This document shows, piece after piece, positions 44,776-58,118 of a stretch of 64,000 bases of DNA. The notes under the pieces were generated by a model. That model was not told the DNA's origin and made no database searches. It saw only the letters and a program-made list of their open reading frames with translations. The stretch's first letter is position 1. Each line of letters starts with the position of its first letter. Both the position numbers and the translations under genes were made by a program. Location of the stretch: positions 72,456,635 through 72,520,634 of the forward strand of contig OY726569.1 of the NCBI GenBank assembly GCA_963383645.1, in the 5' to 3' direction. The DNA comes from Muscardinus avellanarius. Taxonomy: Eukaryota > Chordata > Mammalia > Rodentia > Gliridae.

Positions 44776-47470
44776 AACCACAGTACCATTATTGTTCCTA
44801 ACAACATTAATTATTCCTGAGTATCATCTAATATTTGGAGTTCAGGTTTTCCTGTTTGTCTTACTAAAGTGTTTTTACTGTTGGTTTATTCAAACCAGGA
44901 AAAGAGAAATGGTTCTGAAGGGAGAGGAAACTTTTCTTTCCAGAAGACTCAGCAAATCTTCTTGTGAGCCACACCAGCCTGGGCTGAGCACTGACCGGCT
45001 CCTCCTCCCCTGGAGCCAGTGCCCCTCCCACTCACCTCACCCAGCCGGGAAGAACAGTAGCTAATGCCAAACACTTTCATTAATTTGAATTACATATCCT
45101 CACGAGAATCCTTTGTGGTAGTTACTGTTAATATCACCGTCTTAAAGATGGGGACGCAGAAGAGACTCTTTGAGGCACAAAGAAATTGTGCAAAGTTCAC
45201 ACACCCAGTGAGTGGCAGGGTGGAGCCCGGTGGTTTGACTGCAGAGCCTGCTCCCTGAACAGCGGTTCTCCACTGCTTCCCACAGTGGAGGAAGTGGCAA
45301 AATTACCCCAGGGAAATCCAGGAACGTGCGTTGGCAAAGGGAGGGAACAATGCGGAGGGGGCAATCACGTATGCTCACCACCGGAACCTGCAGTCTGTGC
45401 CTTCGAGGCTGTTGGGAAAGGTAAAGGCAGCACACAGGATTTTCTTTTTTGGAGGGGGCAGGTACCAAGGGTTGAATCCAGGGGCATTCTACCTTCAAGC
45501 TACACCCACAGGCTTTTTCATTTTTATTTTGAGACAGGGTCTCACAAAGATGAAGGTTTTGCTAAGTTGCTGAGGCTAGCCTTGAACCTGTGATCCTCCT
45601 GTCTCAACCTCCCAAATACTGGGGTAACAGGTGTGGGCTACCGTACCCAGCTGGATGCAGGATGCTGATGCTGATCCTGAGTGTCTTCTCTGTGCTGTCT
45701 TGTTCTGGCTGGAAAACCAGAAGTGTAGAGTGTGGTGGGCTGCTGTCGGTGAGGGGAGGCTTGAGGTGGAGGCCCGGGGCTGGCTGTGCACAAAAGAAGC
45801 ACAGCTCTGCATGGCTGCAAGTTGGCTCTGGCTGCCACAGCTGGGGCGTCCCGCTGGCAGTGGTCTTGGTGGCGGTGGGATTCCTGACTCCATCAATGGT
45901 GGATGGTGTGCAGGTGCTTCCAGAGACCCCCTCCCTCAGCCTTGTGTCTTCAGAGTTACTGGTGCTCGGGCTAATTCTCTCCACGCTACAGATTCTTGCT
46001 CAACACTAAAAGCACAGTCTTCTGAGCTTGGGGAGGGATCAAGTGCCAGCCTGGTTCTCTTGTCTGAGTTCCAGAAGAGACTTGCCCAGTTGATAAGTGG
46101 AGCAAGGGAACGGCCTTGGCCCTGCGCCACAGTGCTGGGAATCGGTGGCTGAGACCTTCCCATCTCGGCTTCCTGGATCCTCCTGAGGCTGCAGAGGCAG
46201 TCTTCCTTCCATCTGCTCATGCTTGGATGCGGATGTGGCCTTCTGCCTTGGCAGAGCTCCCCTTGGGACCCGGGAGGTGGGTCCTGGACAAGAAGGGCTG
46301 CAGGATTGCTGTCATCTCTGCCTTCCCTAACTATTCCAGTTCTACTGTCTTCACTGTCCCCGACTCTCCTACCTCTGAGACCTGAGGTGGGCCTCCTCTG
46401 AATTATCTATCTATCTATCTATCTATCTATCATCTATCCATCATCTATCTAATCTATCTCTCATCTTTTATTTGAAAACAGGGTCTACGTTGCTGAGAAC
46501 CTTGATAATTTGCTGGGGCTGGCTTCAAACCTGTGCTCCCCCTTTCTTAGCCTCCCAAGTACTGGGATTACAGGTATGAGCCACCATGCCAGGCTTGGGT
46601 CCTCTTATTAATTTATTTAATTTTATTTTTTTATTGAGGACCTAGCTAAAAGTCTAGTGTATTTGGTGAACATTTTTAGAATGATGTCAGGTCAGGTATC
46701 CTGGGAAACAGATTTCCAGGATATTTGCCCACAGTGGGTTTACTGGGAGTCCTCATTGTGTCAACATGCATGTGGGAGTGATGGTGAGGGAAGCAGGATT
46801 GGGCAGAAGGTGAAGCAGAACAGTGATGCATCACAGTAAAGGCTTAGCCGATCCTCTCCCCAGGGAGCCCTGGGGCTGAGCTGCCCTGGATTAAGAACAA
46901 GAAACCGGCCTTTATGCCTCCACAGTGACCTGTTTCTGGGTATGGGCAACTTCCAGGGAAGGGGCATGGCTTGGGTGAAACAGCTTTTTTTTGGTGGGGT
47001 GAGGGTAAGTTCTAGGAAGTTCTAGAGACTTAGGTGAGTGCTGCTGGGTACCTACACTCCTAGCATATAGGTGGTGTGACGGCTTCATTTCTGAAGGGAT
47101 TTGAGTGGTGTACCAAAGCAATATGTGTGTTTGAGGCCAAGGAGTAGTGCTTATATTAAATAGGGAATTTCTATTTTTAATAAGAAGACATAAAACCCAA
47201 CAGAGTGCTTCACTAAAGATATAAACAGGAAATTTGCAGAAGAAACGCAAATGCATCTATACTAAGTAAAGATGGTTAGCTTTACCAGTGAATACTTTCC
47301 TTAAGCCCCAGCCAGAGATATCTGGTAGCCTTGGCATGTTTCGAGTGTCTGGACATAATGCTCATCCAGCCTACATTTAGATTGGGTGCTCCGATTTTCT
47401 GTTATGACACAACTTTGTGCCATGTCCACATCAGACGGCTTTCATGTTTAGTTTCATCATTAGGTTTTTG
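44776..47470. other. Largest low-repeat intergenic stretch
   Basis: Mostly unique sequence with a minus SINE at 45460-45650, (ATCT)n at 46405-46460 and a minus SINE half at 46465-46595. 45655-46390 is GC-rich with long overlapping frames on both strands, the longest 173 codons from 45631. None shows a domain or codon pattern I recognise. It is probably unique noncoding DNA. Confidence 0.5.
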
Positions 47471-49080
47471 TGTGTGTGTGCGCGCAGAAGTACTGGACAT
47501 TAAACCCAGGGTCTTATGCAAGCTACACAAGTGCTCAACTGTGACATACATCCCCAATCCTTTTTTTTTATTTTTTTTTTTATTTTGGTGGTACTGGGAG
47601 TGGAACCCAGGGGCTTTCTACCTCCGGGCTATACTCCCAGACCTATTTTATATTTTATTTGGAAACAGAGTCTACGTTGCTGAGAGCCTCACTAAGTAGC
47701 TAAGGCTGGCTTCGAACCTCCTGTCTCAGCCTCCCAAGTGCAGGGATTACAAGTGTGCACCACCATGCCCGGGTTCCCAATCCTTTTAAAATTGTTATTG
47801 AGGTAAATTCTTGCTGAGTTGGCCAGGCTGGCCTTGAACTTGAGATCCTCCTGTCTGAACTTTCCAAGCATGGCTGAGATGATAGGAGAGTATCACCATG
47901 GCTGGCATTGTTTGTGTTTTAAAAGTGTGTGTTTGAGTAAAAATCCATGTTTCTGAGCCGGGTGTGGTGGCGCATGCTTGTAATCCCAGCATTCGGGAGG
48001 CTGAGACCTGGAGGTTCGCGGTTTGTGGACAGCCTCAGCTACTTAGTGAGGCCCTCTGCAACTCAGTGAGACCCGGTTTCAAAATAAAGAATAAAAAATA
48101 GGGCAGGGGGTTTAGCTCGGAGGTCAAATGCCCCTGGGTTCCATCCCCAGACCCCCCCCCCACACACACACAAAAACAAAACAAAACAAAAAAAAACGAA
48201 AAAAGAAAATTAAAAAAAAACATGTTTCTGGGCGAAGGAAAAAAATGGCACTGAAGCTTCTGCTCCTGGCTCAAGCATCACACAGCAAGCCTGCCCTGAG
48301 AGGGTGGCAAGCAGTTTTGAGTTCTGCTTTCTCAAAAACTCTACAACTGATTTAAAAAATTCACACACTGGCTGATATTAAAGATACATATAGAATTTAT
48401 TGACTGTTTTGTGGTCCTGGGTCTTATTGCATATAGAGTTTTAAAAAATGTCAAAAACTTTTTTTTTTTTTTTTTTTTGGTGGTACTGGAGGTGGAACCC
48501 AGGGGCTTTCTACCTCCGGGTTATACTCCCAGACCCATTTTATATTTTATTTGGAAACAGGGTCTCACTAAGTTACTGAGAGCCTCACTAAGTAGCTGAG
48601 GCTGGCTTCGAACCTGTGTGATCCCCGTCTCAGCCTCCCAAGTGCGGGGATTAAAAGCATGTGCCACCACGCCCGGCTATCAAAAACTTTTTAAAAAAAA
48701 GTTTCAGAGAACCATTTCTACCCCATCAGGCTGGCAGCAATTTGTAAAGCTGAACTGTTTTGGCATGGGCGTGGGGAAGCAGGCACTCCACACTGCTGGT
48801 GGGATAGTCAGTTGCTATTTTCTTTGGATGGCGACTGGCATTATTTACCAAGTGCCCATAATCTGTGACCCAACAAAATTCTGGACAAGATAATTCACTG
48901 TAGCCGGGCGTGGTGGCGCACGCTTGTAATCCCCGCGCTTGGGAGGCGGAGACAGGAGGATCGCGCAGGTTCGAAGCCAGCCGCGCTGGCGTAAGAGACC
49001 CTGTTTCAAAAATATAAAATAGGTCTGGGAGCGTAGCCCAGAGGTAGAAGGGCTTCCAGGAACCCCAGTACCACCAAAAA

Positions 49081-49123
<43 letters not shown>

Positions 49124-49350
49124 ATATAAAAAAATAAATTATATATATATATTTAGCCGGGCGTGGTGGCGCACGCTTGTAATCCCCGCGCTTGGGAGGC
49201 AGAGACAGGAGGATCGCAGCAGGTTCGAAACCAGCCGCGCGCGCTGGCTTATGAGACCCTGTTTCCAAATAAAAAAGTATAAAAAATAGGTCTGGGAGTG
49301 TAGCCCGGAGGTAGAAGGGCTTCCAGGAACCCCAGTACCACCAAAAAAAA
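47471..49350. mobile_element. SINE cluster between the two genes
   Basis: Minus older 47475-47560, minus type a 47585-47773, minus B1-like 47795-47910, plus 47958-48155, minus type a 48478-48678, plus type b 48903-49075 followed by (TAAA)n 49078-49130, plus type b 49156-49343 followed by (TAA)n. 48200-48475 and 48690-48900 are unique. Confidence 0.8.
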
Positions 49351-50189
49351 AAAAAATAATAATAATAATAATAATAATTCACTGTAGCACAGTTTACTGT
49401 GGCAAAAGATGACAACAGCCTAAAATGTCCTTTCATTGAGACTGGCTGGATTAAATTATTACGGCATTTTTTTTCACCATAGAATACTTTAGTTATAAGG
49501 CTTGTTTGCACATAAAATAGCTCTGTGACTGTGACATTGGTGACCTCTGGCAGGGACCTGGGCTGGGGGCTGGATGGGAGGGACTTTTCACTTACCTTTA
49601 TATGCCTTACAAATTCAGAATGTACATTATCACTCTCCACCTCCCTTCCGCTAAGAGAAGAAAATCAAAGCCAAGAAAAAAAAAAAAACCAAACAACAAC
49701 AACAACAACAAAAACAAGTTTTCTGATGGTAGAGGGAATACTAACCTATTTTTATTTTTTTTAATAAATGCTGGGGATTGAACCCAGTGGCATTCTTACC
49801 TCGGAGTTACATCCCAAGCTCTATTATTATTATTTTTTATTTTGAAACAGGGTCTTGTTAGGTTGCTGACAGTCTAAGTTGCTGAAGCTGGCCAAGAAAA
49901 AAAACCAAGGCCTTGATCACAGGCCTTGAACCTGCGATCCTCCTCTCTCAGCCTCCCAAGTACTGGGATTATGGGTGTGTGCCACCACACTTGGCTGTAC
50001 TAGTAGTTTTCAATACATAGGAAACTTGAGATAAATCCTAACCAAAAAGATAGGAGTCACTGAAGAAAGCTTAGGAGCTGAACCCTTACCATGTCTTCCA
50101 TTCACCTCCCTCCCCACCCCCAGAGAACAAGAGGATAGAGGAAGGTGGGGTAAGAGCCAGGCAGCACAGAAAGGGAAGAAGGCAGGAAA
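49351..50189. other. Unique DNA and one older SINE
   Basis: 49380-49764 unique; a diverged minus SINE spans about 49768-49998 with an internal direct repeat (ggccaagaaa...ggccttgaa, about 49888-49930); 50000-50189 unique, before the proposed ZFYVE26 poly(A) site. Confidence 0.6.
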
Positions 50190-52682
50190 CTAGTCAGACA
50201 GACACTTTATTGTGATTTGCTTGGGGTAAAACATTCATCCCCTCAACACATACATTTGTTTTGGTGTACATCTGTTGTTTTGTTGGAGACCACAGTGATG
50301 CTCAAAGGCCTTTAGTCTCTTCTTATGTCAGTCTGTTCAGTGGTTGCCTATTTTATTTTTTATTTTTGGTGGTACTGGGGTTCCTGGAAACCCTTCTACC
50401 TCCGGGTTACACTCCCAGACACCTATTTTTTATATTTTTATTTGGAAACAGGGTCTCTTAAGCCAGCGAGGCTGGCTACAACTCTGTGCAATCCTCCTGT
50501 CTCTGCCTCCCAAGCGCGGGGATTACAAGCGTGCGCCACCACACCTGGCTGTGGTTGCCTATTTTATAGTTCAATTAGTTAGAGGAAAAAGTCAGAAAAA
50601 TCTAGTCTTAACACCCCCAATTAAGGGTTGCAAGATTTGTGACCCATTTGTTTAAAGTGCTTATGTTCAGTGCAAAAAGGGCAGACTCAGAAGGCCAGGC
50701 AGTGTTGTTTCCTGGGAGTCAGGTTTGTTCTATGACTCAAGAAAGGAAAAGCCACTAGTCAAACTGGACCCACAAAGGATCAAGAATTTTCCTAACAGCT
50801 TTTCTCCTCCCTCCCTCCCTCCCTTCCTCCCTTCCTTCTTTTCTTTTCTTTCTTTTTTTTTTTTTGTAGTACTGGGGATTGAACCCTGGAACATTCTTCA
50901 TCCTAGTTACACCCCCAGCCCTATTTTTTCTTTTTTTTTAATTTTTGAAACAGGTTCTCACTAAGTTGCAGAGGGCCTCACTAAATAGCTAAGGCTGGCT
51001 GAGAACCCGCAATCCTCTTGTATCAGCCTCCCAAGTACTGGGATTACAGGCGGGTACCACCACACCCAGCTAGATTTCTCCTCTTAATAGGACCAAAACT
51101 TTCAGTTGGACAGATGTCCATAATACTTTTTTACTTTACTATTTATTAATTTCTGGGGGGACTCTGGGGATTGAAGTAGGGCATTCTACCTCTAAGATAC
51201 ACCCCTAGACCTTTTTATTTTTCTATTTTGAAACAGGGTCTCACTAAGTTGCAGAGGAACTTGCTGATTTGCTGAGGCTGGCCTAGGGCCTGTGATCCTC
51301 CTGCCTCGGTCTACCAAGTCCTGGGATTTCAGGCATGCTCCACCATGCCCCGTTTATTTTACTATTAAAAAAAAAAACTTGGTTCAGAGGGAATTCCACA
51401 GGGTTTCTAAGCACCAGAGATATGGACTTCAGCTTCCAGTTCCTGTCGGTCTCAGCATTAAAGGTGAGTGAGGTCTACAGGCTCTGGCTGGTGAGACTCA
51501 GGGCCGCAAAGCTTTTCTTTAGGCCACTCATTGGCAAATCCAAGTCACTGAGTGGGACACACGCTTTCTCAAACACCGGCACATCTCAGGTGGAGAGGCC
51601 CATGCTCACTTCACTTACTCCGAAGCAAACCCTGATTCCTCCTGTTTCAGACAGAAGAGGCACACCAGTCTCTCAAGGACCTGGGCGACTGCATATCCAT
51701 CCTGCAGAGACTGAAGGGAGAGAGGAGGGAAGGGGAAGTGGTTTCCTAAACAATTCAAGAGGCACAAATGGGATGGGAACTGAAATAGGTAAAGCCTAGC
51801 CATCCAGTCCTAGGATCCAGGCTGTCATTCTCTCCCTAGACTCTCACAGAGGGAGCCAGCTTCTCTCACCTCTCAACTCGGGCAGGACATCCTCCAGAGC
51901 CTGCTCTGTGCTCGTGAGCATGCCCTGCGTCCCCGCCTGGAGAGGCCTGCCTTTCCCTCCTCTCTGGATGAATGTGATGCGGGTCCTCCTGCTGTGGCTC
52001 GGCCTCCGGCCCTGGTCACTTCTACTGCAGCCAGAGCTTTGCCACCACCCGAGAGACCAGGGCTGGCTTCGAAGACCTGCCAACTCTTTGTGCTTGTGAG
52101 GGGAGACACCTGGGAAGTAGTATCATTCCACAGGCGGCAGGTGCCTCAAAGCCATCTCTGAATCTTGAGAAGGGAAGCCAGGGAAAAGAAGCAGTCTTTT
52201 GGTGCTCTTCTATAATTCCTGGTACAACCCCTCGAGTAAGAGGAGCTACTGAAGCGCTGCCACGGGGAGAGGACTGTGTACAAACAAGATGACCCGGGTT
52301 AAGAACCAAAACGCAGGGAAGGCTTTCAGACCAGAAGAAGTCAAAAGGAAAGTGCCTCTTTTCAAGGTGTAGGGAGGGGGGTGTCTAATTTGTTCCGAAA
52401 ATGACTGGGCGTAAACAGGAGTGTACAGGAATGTGTGCACGTGCACACACACACTCATTCTGAGGTAGAAAGAACTGGCCATCTCCAGACAAATACACAG
52501 ATTCCACAACTTTACAGACACATGGCACTTGCGTGAAAAGTCCTATCCTTGCCTGAAGGCAAGGCAGGGTCCCATCCGGTCTTTCCAGCCTGGGGCAGAA
52601 CTGAGCAGTCCCACTCCTCAGGAGGAAAGAGGTGGAGGGTGTCGCTCCTGTTGCCACAGTTCCTAGGCCACATCTTCCAGGG
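50190..52682 (-). other. ZFYVE26: ZFYVE26 3' UTR with candidate poly(A) signal
   Basis: Downstream of the stop on the minus strand, 51350-52682 is unique sequence. It is followed by SINEs at about 51150-51350, 50865-51072 and 50365-50551, then unique sequence containing AATAAA on the minus strand (TTTATT at 50206-50211). If this is the true end, three SINEs are embedded in the UTR. A minus-strand AATAAA near 51352 is an alternative earlier site, so the UTR end is uncertain. Confidence 0.5.
50365..51350 (-). mobile_element. Three minus-strand SINEs in the presumed ZFYVE26 3' UTR
   Basis: Type b 50365-50551 with duplication tggttgcctatttta (50341-50355 and 50552-50566); older 50865-51072 with a CT-rich tail at 50808-50862; older 51150-51350. 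On the transcript strand of ZFYVE26 they lie in sense. Confidence 0.8.
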
Positions 52683-52886
52683 TCACTTCCTGGAGCCTGA
52701 GCCGTGGGCCCCCCGAGAGCGGCTTGTCAGAAGCCACTGGGCACAGATGTCTTGCACAACTGCGTCCCCACTGCTCTGGGCAGCCTGCTGCACCTGCTGG
52801 ACGAGGGGGGTGGCCCGCGAGCGCTCCTGCTTCACAGCAATCAGGTAGGCAGAACGTAGTTTGCAACAAGTCAGGTAGGCCCGAAC
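52683..52886 (-). CDS. ZFYVE26: ZFYVE26 terminal coding exon
   Basis: Encodes VRAYLTCCKLRSAYLIAVKQ through to VQDICAQWLLTSRSRGAH and GSGSRK, then TGA at 52685-52683. The acceptor is gatcgccag. This is the characteristic C-terminus of the protein. Confidence 0.95.
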   Translation of the reverse strand, partial: VRAYLTCCKLRSAYLIAVKQERSRATPLVQQVQQAAQSSGDAVVQDICAQWLLTSRSRGAHGSGSRK

Positions 52887-55785
52887 CTGGCGATCGGAGA
52901 CGAGACACAGCGGGAAGGAAACCGTCACTGGGGAATCACCGACCAATACGCAGAGCTGCCTCGGTGCTCTGCCAGGCTCACCTGCCCAGTTAACAGGTAA
53001 GAAGCGGCGCTTCTCACCTGCCTGGTTAACAGCTCGTTTCTCTCCCACCTTTTATCCCAGGACAGCAACTCTTCAAATATTCTGGACAGTAAGCTATTAC
53101 ATGGTGTCATTTCATAGTATAAATGGTTATTACAAAGAAGTTAAGAATTTAAAAAGGAAGGCAGGCAGATAGTCTGGCCTCTGTCCCCCCTCCCTCCAGC
53201 CTCTTCAGCTTCCTCCTGGCGTCAGAGCCAGCACTGCGAGTTATTGGTGACTGATTATGGGGTCCATGAGGCAGGAATCGTGTTTCCTTTTTCTATCCCT
53301 TGTATTCCTGGTGCCTGACATGTATCAGTGTTTAATAAATATGCATTATATGAATGAATGAACCATTATACCTTCTCCCTATAAGAGATACATAGATCTC
53401 CTTCTCTATTTTTCTTTTTTTTCTTTTTTTTTGTGGTACTGGGGATGGATGGAACCCAGGGGCATTCTACCTCCGAGCTACACTCCCAACCCGATTTTTT
53501 ATTCTTCATTTTGAAACTGGGTCTCACTGAGTTGCAAAGGGCCTAAGTAGCTGAGGCTGTCTGCGAACCGCGATCCTCGGGTCTCAGCCTCCCAAATGTT
53601 GGGATTACAAGCGTGCGCCACCACGCCCGGCTTAAGCTTAAAATCTTTTAAAAGGAAATCTGGCGGGGGTGGGGGGATGAATATACACAATTAGAAAAAA
53701 TCCAATTAGGTTTGAGATATATAGCTCAGTGGCAGAGTACTTGCCTAGCATGTGGAAGGCCCTAGGTCTGGTCCCCAGCACTGGGGGAACAAAACAAAAG
53801 CAAACAAAATAAAACCAACCAACAAAAACCAAAACAAACCAAAAAAAAACAAAAAAAAACAAAAAAAACACACTTTATAATCCCAGTACTTGGGAGACTG
53901 AAACAGAAGGATCACAGGTTCAAGGCTAGCCTCAGCAACTTAGTGAGACTCAGAATAAGAAATAAAAGGGGTGTGGCTTAGAGGTAGAATGCCCCTGGCT
54001 TCAATCCACAGAACCAAAAAAGAAAGAAAGAACAAAAAAGGCCTAATTAAGTAGTGAAGGTCTAACCCCGGTTAGGCGTGCCTTGACTTCTCGTCTGGAT
54101 CGGGAGCAGCTCAGTTTGGGGAGGGAGTGTCTCCCATTTTCTCTGCCTCATGAAGTACACCAGGCGGTGGTGAGCGCCCCTCCTCTCCCTGGCTGGGCCT
54201 CACCTGCCCCTCTCTGGTTAGCCGGTGCCTTTGTGCCGCAATAGTCCTCTCCAATGGCGGAGGGGAATCTCCTCTCTCCATGTACACTGCTGAATCTTGC
54301 TCACCAAAGTCTGGCTCTCTTAACTCAATTGCAGACCGACTCTGACCAGGAGGAGAAGCCTGGCAGGTCCTGGTTCACCAGGGTGCTCAAGCCCTGCTGT
54401 CTGGCACGCGCTTGCTGCCCGCCCAAGGGCCTGAGCGCTCACCAGCCCTTCAGTTGCAGTTAGCACCTCCACATGTGAAACCCCACAAGTTGGCAGGTGA
54501 AGTTCCTACCAAGAGGAGGACGCTTTGCCAGAGTCTGGAATAGAAACTGGGCCAGGTTGGATTTGGGTATGTCCCCGTGCCCTGCGATGCCTGACGCACA
54601 TTAGAACAGCTGCTGAGAGAAAGCCCCAAAAAGTAGCCAGGCTGTCTCAACTGCGGCGCGCCTCTCTCCCGGGGACAGCACTGTCCTACTGAGGGGCGGC
54701 TTGGTAACGGCGGAGGAAACTGCAGCGGGGGACTCAGGAGACCCGCCTGTCTGTCCTAGTCATCAGGGCTCATTCTGATTCTAGAAAATTCATTCTCCTC
54801 ATTTCAGACAGGCTGGAATTTCCTCCTCCTAAGGAGTGCATTGGGAGGTTGCAGAAATAACAGGGAAATGTTTAGAACATCTTCTCATTAATGCCAGACT
54901 GAAAAATGCCTGGCGATTTCAGTCCAGGCCTTAGCGACACTGCCATGGGGCGCGGCTCAGTGGCTCTGCCACACGTGTTTGCCTGGTGCTCGTTTTTATT
55001 AGGAGGGCCTTGGCTGCCAAGAGTATTCCTCTGCTGATGGCCGGGCAGCCCAGCCTGGCTTGGAGGGGCGCTTCCTGAAGACAGCAGGAAGGCCAACCCC
55101 CTGGTTCACCATCAACAGGGGCAGCTGGGAAGCTTTGTATTCTGGCTGGCACTCCTTATAGGGGTAACAGGAAGCAAAGCATTACCCATTTCTGAAACAG
55201 GGAAGAGTCCAGTGACCCTCAGGTGGGAGGCCCAGTTGGCGAATGAGACACCAGCGGACACTGTGGGCCAAAGCGTTGGGTGGGACTTTTTCTTATTGTA
55301 CCGTTTCCCTTCTGGGACAAAGAAAGACTTGCCCGCTCTGGGAACCTCATTCCATCAACCAGCCTAGAGATGAAAGTTGGGGGATTTCCTAGGGCTCTCT
55401 GAGAGAACTCGGTATAAAATGGCAATTTTATAGCACGTTACAGGGACTGGGGGTGAACCTCGGTAGTAGAGGGCTGGCTAACATGCTTGAGGCCCTGGGT
55501 TCAATCCCCAAGCCTCCCATCCCACCCCCACACAATGTTGCTGTTTGAAGTAAAAAGTCCCTCGCACCTCATGCACCGAGGCCGCCATGCTAGGCGGTGG
55601 CCCTGGGAGTGTGGCCGTGGCGCTGTGTGTGTCCCTGGCTCCCTCCCCTTGCTCTCTGCTCCCCACAGCCAAGCCCTGAGGGTCTGTCGCCCAACTCTTG
55701 CTTAGAAGCCGGCGTGAATGGACTGTATATATGGACTAAAAACTCCAGACCCTTAAGCAAATAAACCTTCCTTCTTCTAAGTTGT

Positions 55786-55831
<46 letters not shown>

Positions 55832-58067
55832 CACACACAGTGAGATGCTGACTGAGCCAATGACTGAGAAGCTAAGAAACAAGACTGCAGGGAACCGCGT
55901 GGGGAGCAGGAGTAAAGTGACAAGGCGGCCCCAGGTGGCAGCTCCGCTCACCTTGTTGTCATCGTTGTGTATCGCCTGGATCAGGCTCTCCAGCTCCTGC
56001 GCAGAACAGAGACACAGCAGCTGTGAGGGGGAGAGGAGCCCCCCGCTGGGAGCCAGGGCCCCAGCTCAGCCCAGCCCAGCCCAGCTGCTGGGACTCGGGG
56101 TGGGGACAAGTCCAAGCACAGGGTGTGCTTCGGAGGCCATTTGGTGGCCCACCTGAGCTCCAGAACCACAGGCAGCTCAACTCCACCAGTCCACAGACAT
56201 TTCCAGGTGCATACAACCTTAGACCAGGGGGTGCTGAAGGACACCTCCTGGGTACAGAGGTCACGACCATGAGTTTTCTTTACAGGGAAACAGTGGGTTA
56301 GAATGAGACCACAGTTGCAGAGGGGTAAGAATGGGAAAGGAATTGTGCAGAACTTCAGGCACACTACAGGGGAGAGAAATAAAGAGGGTAATGGAGACAC
56401 CGAGTACACAGGGGTCGTAGGGGGGCTGGGGTGAGCGCACCTGCGGGGGGATCCTTTTGAAGGCTTCCAGGCAGTTGAGGAGGATGGTGTCCCCGTCACT
56501 TTTGGCTGCCATGCCCGATTCACTGACACATTTGAGCAGTTGTCGGATCTCACTGTATTTCTCCTTCTCCACCAGCTGCCGGGCAGCTCTGCAGTAGGTT
56601 GCGGCAGCATCCAGCTGGAAGTCCTGGAGCAACATGAAACAAGGGGCTCAGGATGACAGGGAATGCTGGCAGCGGGATGGGAGGCAGTGTTATAAAGCAT
56701 CCACTAGCTGGGTGTGGTGGCGCACGCTTGTAATCCCAGCATTTGGGAGGCTGAGACCGGAGGATCACGGTTCGCGGACAGCCTCAGCTACTTAGTGAGG
56801 CCCTCTGTAACTGAGTGAGACCCTGTTTCAAAATAAAAAGAATAAAAAACAGGGAAGGGGGTGTAGCTCAGAGGTTGAACGCCCCTGGGTTCCATCCCTG
56901 GGGGAAAAAAAAAAAAAACAGCATCCACTAGCTGGGAGTGGTGGTGCACACTTGTAATCCCAGCGTTTGGGAGGCTTAGACAGGAGGATCGTGGTTTGTG
57001 GACAGCCTCAGCTACTTAGTGAGGCTGCTGCAACTCAGTGAGACCCTGTTTCAAAAAAAAAAAAAGAATAAAAAATAAGGCTGGGGCTGTAGCTCAGAGG
57101 TAGAATGTCCCTGGGTTCCATCCCCAGTACCACAAAAAAAAAAAAGAAAAAAAAAAAGAAAAAAAAATCTGCTAGCTGGGCATGGTGGTGCATGCCTGTA
57201 ATCCTCATACTTGGGAGGCTGAGACAGGACTGCAGATTCAAGGCCAGCCTTAGCAACTTAGGAAGACCCTATTTCCAAATAAAAGATAAAATAGGGCTGA
57301 GGAGGCAGAGAAAGAATGCCCCTGGGTTCAGTTCTTAGAACCACAAAATAAATAAGGAAATAAAAAGCAAGCTGGGCATGGTGGCTCACATCTGCAATTC
57401 CACTACTTGGGAAGCTGAGACAGGAGGATTGTAGGTTCAAGGCCAGCCTAAGCTTAATGAGGCCCTCAGCAACCTAGTAAGACCCTGCTTCAAAAGAAAA
57501 AAACAATAGGGGCTGGGAGCGTAGCTCAAAGATAGAATGTCCCTGGGTTCCATCCCTAGTACAATTTAAAAAAAAGCCATGATGACTATAGTCACAACAG
57601 AAAACATAAAAATAAGAAACTAAAAACAAGCAAAAAGTTCCCCTTTAGACTCAGCCATTTAGAAGCATCCACAGAGATTATAATTTTACCACCTACATGG
57701 TGCATTTCACTGTCAGTGGAACTTTCTAGAAATATTCTGATCAAATTCCAAGTCCAGTTCATTGTCTCTCATGAGTCACAGTCCCTGGGAAATGGTGTGG
57801 GGGCTGATGTTTGCTGCCCTGGACACTTGGCACTCTGTTGAGAGTTGCCTTAGTGTTCAGAAACAGGCAAATTCACCCAAAGACTTACTTGCTGAGACCT
57901 GACTGATAAGCACCTTAGTTGGGTCTGGGTTAATCATTATGCCACAGGATCCGAGGGGGGCTGCCCCTCTGCCTGCCCACCAGGGTCATCTGTGTGGAGA
58001 GCTTTGTCCAGCAATTAAGGATTCGGAAGAAAGAAACTGGCTGACCACTGTTGTTGTTGTTGTTGTT

Positions 58068-58118
<51 letters not shown>

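Noticed and set aside
48726..49640. A 304-codon minus-strand frame
   Set aside because: Its translation is that of two antisense type b SINEs and (TTTA)n/(TTA)n runs joined by chance.
53705..53790. tRNA gene
   Set aside because: It has A-box and B-box like sequences but belongs to an ID-type SINE; no intact cloverleaf or anticodon arm is evident. The same holds for all SINE right halves.
55981..56700. A 239-codon minus-strand frame taken as one exon
   Set aside because: It runs through intron sequence between two ZFYVE26 exons. Splice sites at 56623/56441 and 55996/55952 and the match to the known protein define the real segments.
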